A stretch of 64,000 nt of DNA, from assembly GCA_916610825.1 (NCBI GenBank), contig OU744452.1, positions 10,549,268 through 10,613,267 of the forward strand, given 5' to 3'. The notes beneath the pieces were generated by a model. It was given only the letters and a program-made list of their open reading frames with translations, was not told where the DNA came from and ran no database searches. Of this stretch, positions 59,055 through 64,000 are shown one piece after another. The stretch is from Haliclystus octoradiatus (lineage: Eukaryota; Cnidaria; Staurozoa; Stauromedusae; Haliclystidae). Made by a program: the position numbers and the translations under genes. Position 1 is the first letter of the stretch. Each line of letters opens with the position of its first letter.

Positions 59055-59500
59055 GGCCCTCATTTCCGCGTGGCGCTCCAGTGAGGGCCTAATAAAATTT
59101 AAGGTTCAAAAGTTTGCCAGAAACCAAAAATATGGTGTGCCCAATCACAGCACACCTTGGTATCACGTGAAATTTTATCGAGCCCTGGTTGTTGAATAAA
59201 ATACTAAAAATGTAAACAAACTTGCTTGAATCATTCTCAAAGGTTATATTTCGATCGTTTATTCTATCGTATAGTCAATTTTGAATTATATATTTACGGA
59301 GAAGTGGAAGTCGGAATTAGAGCGATGCTGTATATTGGTGAATTGATCTTAAATTTTAAATATTTCTTTGATTTTGATTATTTAAATCAATATTCAAAAC
59401 GACGGAAGTGCTTACAATTTTCCAACGATGGCGATCGCTCAGTCAAAACAAGATATTTTCTCCTTTTATTTTGTATTCTACGCCCACAAAAACCTTAATA
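59055..59500 (+). repeat. Dispersed repeat, inverted copy at 44243-44625
   Basis: Begins CACGGCCCTCATTTCCG and ends near GGGCGTAGAATACAAAATAA (reverse complement). Follows the Penelope-like relic but occurs elsewhere without it, so it is a separate repeat or a shared 3' region. Confidence 0.65.
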
Positions 59501-59699
59501 ATGTTCATATGTAGTGGCTTGCGTAAGACGTGTTATATCCGTTTCATAATCATGTAAATTATCACGCTGTAAACTGTTCGCCCTCTTATGCCTCTGTCCT
59601 TCGTCGTGTCAACATGTGAACCAAGTAAACTCGTGATCTTTGATCTACTATTTATTTCAACAATATATATATTTTATTCTAATTTTCAAACAATAAGAA

Positions 59700-60350
59700 A
59701 TATGATGAGTCAGCGACCATACCTAGCATGCGCTACACTCGGCATAAAACAGGCACACCTTGCTACATCAAATGGTGACATAGAACGTGTAGATTCGTTC
59801 AAGTACCTAGGCTCTGTACTTCCATCTTCTTCAGATGATTTAACACAACGTAGAGGCCAGGCTTGGGCAGCCATTAGAGGTCTGAATAAATTAAGGGCGT
59901 CCGATGTCAACACTGACGTTAAGTTAAGACTGTTCAGACACACGATTAGAGCCTGTTCTATTATATGCATCTGAAACGTGGGTTCTATCAACCCAGCTTA
60001 TGACGCCATGCTTCGGCATGCTTTAGGAGTACATTGGCCCAACTTACTGTCTACTGCTAAACTTAGAAAACTTTCCCCTTCTGCCTCTGCTATTGCCCAC
60101 CAACGTCAGATGTCGTTTTTAGGTCACATCGAAGATCAAAGACGTATGCCCCTCAACCGCTGCATGACATCCTTCAATTGCAACCGAAGGAGATGCTTCG
60201 ACGGGGCTATGAGAGAGCAGTATCTTTTCATAATGTTTTGTATCGTGAATTGTGTTATTTAAAATTTTCTTTGTCAGCTATGTCTGACCGTGCTTTGTGG
60301 CGTTCTTTGTGTAGCAAATATGTAAGGCGTAAGAGGGACGGCACATTCCC
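59700..60350 (+). pseudogene. LINE relic, RTE-like C-terminal part
   Basis: Reads IERVDSFKYLGSVLPSSSDD, then AWAAIRGLNKL, KLRLFRHTI, a break near 59960, LRHALGVHWPNLLSTAKL and SAIAHQRQMSFLGHIE. This order (VDSFKYLGS, AWAA, LFR, FLGHI) is that of the RT C-terminal region of RTE-like LINEs. Ends near TGTGACTGTCTATACTGC, perhaps the 3' terminus. Confidence 0.65.
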
Positions 60351-60659
60351 ATAATGTGACTGTCTATACTGCTACTACTACACTCGGTGGCATGCTTTCT
60401 ACAACTATCAAAATCTCATATTTTCTAGGTTTTAAAGCAACGGATTAAAAATGCAATAGCTGCACGATCTGTCAACGTCAGCAAGCTGAGTTGGCAGCTA
60501 CGTTGTATAAATTTAAACTAAAATATTAGGCGGATGCTATTTCCACGCTTGCAAAAGAAAGCTGCAGTGTTTAGGACATTTTAGTAAATGATCCGATTGT
60601 TTGTAAAAACTCTATTGTTGTAGAACATTCGTCGCCTTTTTCCGAATGAAGATAGAATT

Positions 60660-60840
60660 AAGACTAGTTGTGTTTAATGGCGCTAACGTAGTAATGAAAG
60701 GTGTGGAAATAAGAATAATTGTGTTTTAAAATGGTTTTAATGTAGTAAACGCAATAAGTAGCGTGGATATAAGACTAGTTGTGGTTAATGGCGTTATAGT
60801 ATTGAATGGTGTGGAAATAAGAATAGTTGTGTTTTAAGGC
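60660..60840. repeat. Minisatellite, about 50-60 bp period, 3.4 copies
   Basis: Units start AAGA(C/A)TA(G/A)TTGTG and end GTGGA(A/T)AT at about 60660, 60712, 60771 and 60819. Confidence 0.75.
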
Positions 60841-60859
60841 ATGCAAATACCCTCTTGGG

Positions 60860-61000
60860 AAGAAACATGAAGAAAAATCGATTCCCAGAGTTCTTTACTG
60901 ACAACGGAAATGATTTAACTAATCCGTCAGAAATTGCAGACAAACTTTAACGATTTTTTACAAACATAATTATTATTTTTTACTATAATGAAAATTCGAT
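60860..61000 (+). pseudogene. Short LINE fragment (linker before RT)
   Basis: Reads FPEFFTDNGNDLTNPSEIAD then KL, a stop and RFF, the kind of segment that lies between endonuclease and RT in LINEs. Very short. Confidence 0.4.
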
Positions 61001-61042
61001 TACTATAATGTGCTCACAAGCGTTAGTACCATGATTAATCAT

Positions 61043-61228
61043 TCATTTTATTACAGTACATTGGATTATGTGATCTATCGTTTCTAGATCTTCTTGACCA
61101 TAATGGCACATTCTATTTTTCCCTAACTTATTTCCTATATCATGCATTTCCAATCGCAAGTGCAACAACTCACTTGCCTCGCTTACACCAAGTCTATTTA
61201 GCAAAATATGTAATACTCTTGGAATCAT
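61043..61228 (-). pseudogene. LINE ORF C-terminal fragment
   Basis: LRLEMHDIGNKLGKNRMCHY with a following ETIDHIIQC fits the Cys/His C-terminal motif found in many LINE ORF2 proteins. Its relation to the LINE at 61371-64000 is uncertain. Confidence 0.45.
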
Positions 61229-61370
61229 TCATGCTGATTGTAGAATAAGAAGATTGATATTTGATAAATTAATTGTAGTATTTGAATTAAAGTCATGAAA
61301 CTAATTAAGTTATATCGTTTGTTGTTGGATTATGATTCTATTTCTGCCAGGAAGGGGCTCTAATACAATA

Positions 61371-64000
61371 CTAGGTTGAAAAGGAATATAATCCAATTGA
61401 GAAATAACCAATTGATAAGAGAATGTTATTGTTGAAAAGTGCAAAACTATCTGATTTTACGTAGATAATTATTCTTGAAACAAGAAAATAGCAGCAATCA
61501 ACACGGCGTGAACCAATAATGATGAACTCTGTCTTGGTAGCATTTAATAATAGACGATGGTGTTTCATCCACTCACGAATATCTTCGATGCATTTTTCCA
61601 TGGTGGTTATTCCTGATTCCTGTCTAGAAGTTGATGCTTCATCATCATAATACTATTTTGAAAATGCCACTCGTTTAAAGTAAGAATAGTATTGGCCCTA
61701 GGCAACTTTCCTGTGGTACACCAGTATTGATTTTAAATGCATTGGACTTGCAATTGCCAATCTGAACACGTTGCTTCCTTTCTGTTACGAACGACTGTAT
61801 CCAGGCATTGGCTTTGCCATTGGCTTACTAAAGTCTTGCTATAGGGTGGTTGATGGTGAAAAAGGCGGCACTGAGGTCTAGTAAAACTAGTAAAGCTACT
61901 TCCTTCTTTTCTATATTTAACAGTACATCATTTTCCAACTTTAGGAGTGCAGTTTCAGTGGAACGGAACTGACGATACGAAGACTGTAATGTGCATTTGC
62001 AGTCAAATGTGGTGTAAGTTGCGAGATAGCTGATTTTTCGGCAAACTGAGCAATAAAAGGTAGGTTACTGACTGGCCGAAAGTTTTTAAATAATGCTTCA
62101 AGGCCGCACGTCTTTAGTAGAGGCCATATTATTGATATTTTCCAAGTGTCCGGGATACAGCCCAAAAGACCAGTTGACAATGTCTGCTATTATTGGTGCA
62201 AGGACGTCAATACATTTCTTTAGAAGTGGTGTTGGGATCGGATCTAATTCACAAATACCTGACTGCATGATAATGTTTTTTAAATCTTCAGTTGACAATG
62301 TAGAGAAGGATGTAAACGTATCATTGACGAAGCTGCACGGATCTAGAGTTTCATGAATATTGGACGTTTGGTCTATCGTAATATTTATAACTTTGATTTT
62401 CTGACAGAAAAAATGTCCGAATTCTTTGGCCAGCGTACAAGGATCCCTTATGATCCTTAGGTGGTAATTGATCGCTTCTTGGTTCCTTGGTAAGATTGTT
62501 GATTATGCGAAACAACGCTTTTGGATCACCGGCACATTTGTCTATTTCTTCTGTATAGTGATTTGGCCTCTCTCGGAACAGTACTATACAGGTCTCTGAC
62601 TTCAAAAAATGCTGCTTTATCTTCCGAAAGCGTTGTTCTGATCATAGTTCTTTTTATCTTTCGTCGGTTTGATTTCAGCTTTTTTAGTTCCTGGCTATAC
62701 CACGGTACTCTTTGCCGAACAACTAGTGTTGTTTCTTTTAGCAAGATATTATAATAGAACCAAGATAGTCTAACTCAGATTTGTGTTTTTGAGAGTTTTA
62801 AACAGGCCATAATATTATCTTACCTTTGTAAAAATCAACCAAATAAATTGTATTTAACATTCTCAAGTATTGAATAATTCAAATTTAAAAACGACGTCTT
62901 TGTCCGACATCAATAACATCCTCAAATGTCTATCTTTGTTGACCCAATATCGATCATTTCCAAACATTTTGATCTGTTTTGCCACGGCAAAATCACTGAG
63001 AATAGGCCTCAAAAGCTATTTTAAGATCATCTCGTTTCGATGCCGAAAAATTTCCGGGGCTTAGATTATCAAACAAGCAAACTTTCTTTCTTGTGAAAAG
63101 TAAAACATTTATTAAACATTGCTGATATTCAATATGTTTGAAATGTCCCGCGTGGCAAAAAATCAAACAGAACCGGGTTTCATGATTCCATCTGAACCGC
63201 GCGAAAAATTGTTTTACTTTTCACAAGAAAGAAAATTTGCTTGTTTGATAATCTAAGCCCCGGAAATTTTTCCGCATCGAAACGAGATGATCTTAAAATA
63301 GCTTTTGAGGCCTATTCTCAGTGATTTTGCCGTGGCAAAACAGATCAAAATGTTTGGAAATGATCGATATTGGGTCAACAAAGATAGACTTTTGAAGATG
63401 TTATTGATGTCGGACAAAGACGTCGTTTTTAGATTTGAATTATTCAATGCTTGAGAATGTTAAATACAATTTATTTGGTTGATTTACACAAAGGTAAGAT
63501 AATATTACGGCCTGTTTAAAACTCTCAAAAACACAAATCTGAGTTAGACTATCTTGGTTCTATTATAATATCTTGCTTTTAGTGATGCATGTTTATCAAG
63601 GATGGCTGACAATACGTCATTTTATTCTCTTACCATTTCGTTAGTATTACTGCATGTAGCCGCTGTTATACAGTGATGAAGATGTGATGGCCTGTTTGAA
63701 ATTTCCAAGTTGATCTCTTTCAGCTTCGATACTGCACTTTTGACTTCCAGGTGCGGACGTGGGGAGGCTATTTGGAATTCCACAAAATAGTGATCAGATA
63801 AATACAAAGTTGATCGAAGAGCAGATATTATTGAATCGACAGTTGATCTTGTAATCAGTGAGTCGAGTAAATGGCCAGACGAATGAGTAGTAAAAGCAAC
63901 ATGTAATTGTGGAAGTCCAAACGTTCTCAACAGTTCAGACACTGTCTGTACATCGGCATTGGTAGTGCAGTCAACATGGAAATTGAAATCTTCAGTGGTC
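61371..64000 (-). mobile_element. LINE retrotransposon (CR1/L2-like), minus strand, runs off the window end
   Basis: Reading down the minus strand: endonuclease C-terminus (HVAFTTHSSGHLLDSLITR, SDHYFVEF, 63622-63942), linker (LVVRQRVPWYSQELKKLKSN), RT entry (ELDPIPTPLLKKCIDVL), NFRPVSNLPFIAQF, ALLVLLDLSAAFFTIN (motif A, about 61870), GVPQESCLGPILFLL (about 61695), YYDDEAST (motif C, about 61645) and EDIREWMKHHRLLLNATKTE. Catalytic motifs are recognisable but frames are broken several times. A palindromic element (62742-63575) interrupts it. The 5' part lies beyond 64000. Confidence 0.8.
62742..63575. mobile_element. 834-bp palindromic (foldback) element inside the LINE
   Basis: Arms of about 370 bp (62742 to about 63112, and about 63206 to 63575) are near-perfect inverted copies. 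The terminus is CAAGATATTATAATAGAACC, and the central spacer is about 95 bp. Direct repeats CTTTTAG (62735-62741 and 63576-63582) give a 7-bp target duplication; removal of the element restores the LINE frame (HASLKETTLVV). The mirrored small ORFs in the arms (about 62870-63064 and 63253-63447) are a consequence of symmetry and are not genes. Confidence 0.88.

Noticed and set aside
62870..63447. Two nearly identical 64-codon ORFs in opposite orientation
   Set aside because: They are the two arms of the palindromic element; the open frame is mirrored because the DNA is.

Overview
This is animal (eukaryotic) DNA: AT-rich, with spliced genes carrying GT/AG introns, TSP1 and PAN/apple extracellular domains, long simple repeats, a 500-N scaffold gap, and a dense nested load of metazoan transposons (Ty3/gypsy, BEL/Pao, LINEs, Penelope-like elements and several TIR elements). 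The mix suggests a marine invertebrate. The species cannot be fixed from the window, and a tunicate is only a guess.

Host genes are few. Two tandem paralogues lie on the minus strand, gene A at 11900-16691 and gene B at 47624-52994. Both encode secreted proteins with a signal peptide, a PAN/apple-like domain, a one-cysteine microexon, TSP1 repeat(s) and a C-terminal lectin-like domain. All splice phases agree between the two copies; gene B has one extra TSP1 exon. About 31 kb of repeats separates them. A broken kinase-like gene (EcKinase/CHK type) lies at 40665-41170.

Layout. 1-4140: gap, ATT microsatellite, LINE and Penelope relics, dispersed repeats. 4141-10306: a Ty3/gypsy element with 139-bp LTRs, interrupted by a 1.74-kb TIR element. 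11900-16691: gene A. 17020-40430: 400-bp repeats, then three copies of a 1.5-kb tandem repeat. Copy 2 holds a BEL/Pao element (20062-31254), which itself holds a MULE-like element (25665-30298). Copy 3 holds a 7.2-kb TIR transposon (32211-39390) with a spliced, frameshifted transposase and a PIN/XPG-like nuclease domain, probably Academ-like. 41280-44110: rearranged gypsy and LINE relics. 47624-52994: gene B, with retroelement relics in its introns. 53663-57435: a cluster of MITE/foldback elements. 57452-59035: two hammerhead-ribozyme-like motifs about 251 bp apart, followed by a Penelope-like element relic. 59055-64000: dispersed repeat, LINE relics, and a minus-strand LINE split by an 834-bp palindromic element.

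For several insertions the pre-insertion sequence can be read, either from target duplications, from frame continuity of the interrupted ORF, or from an empty paralogous repeat copy, so element ends and relative order are unusually well defined. The retroelement ORFs are broken by stops, frameshifts or altered active-site residues, so none looks autonomous.
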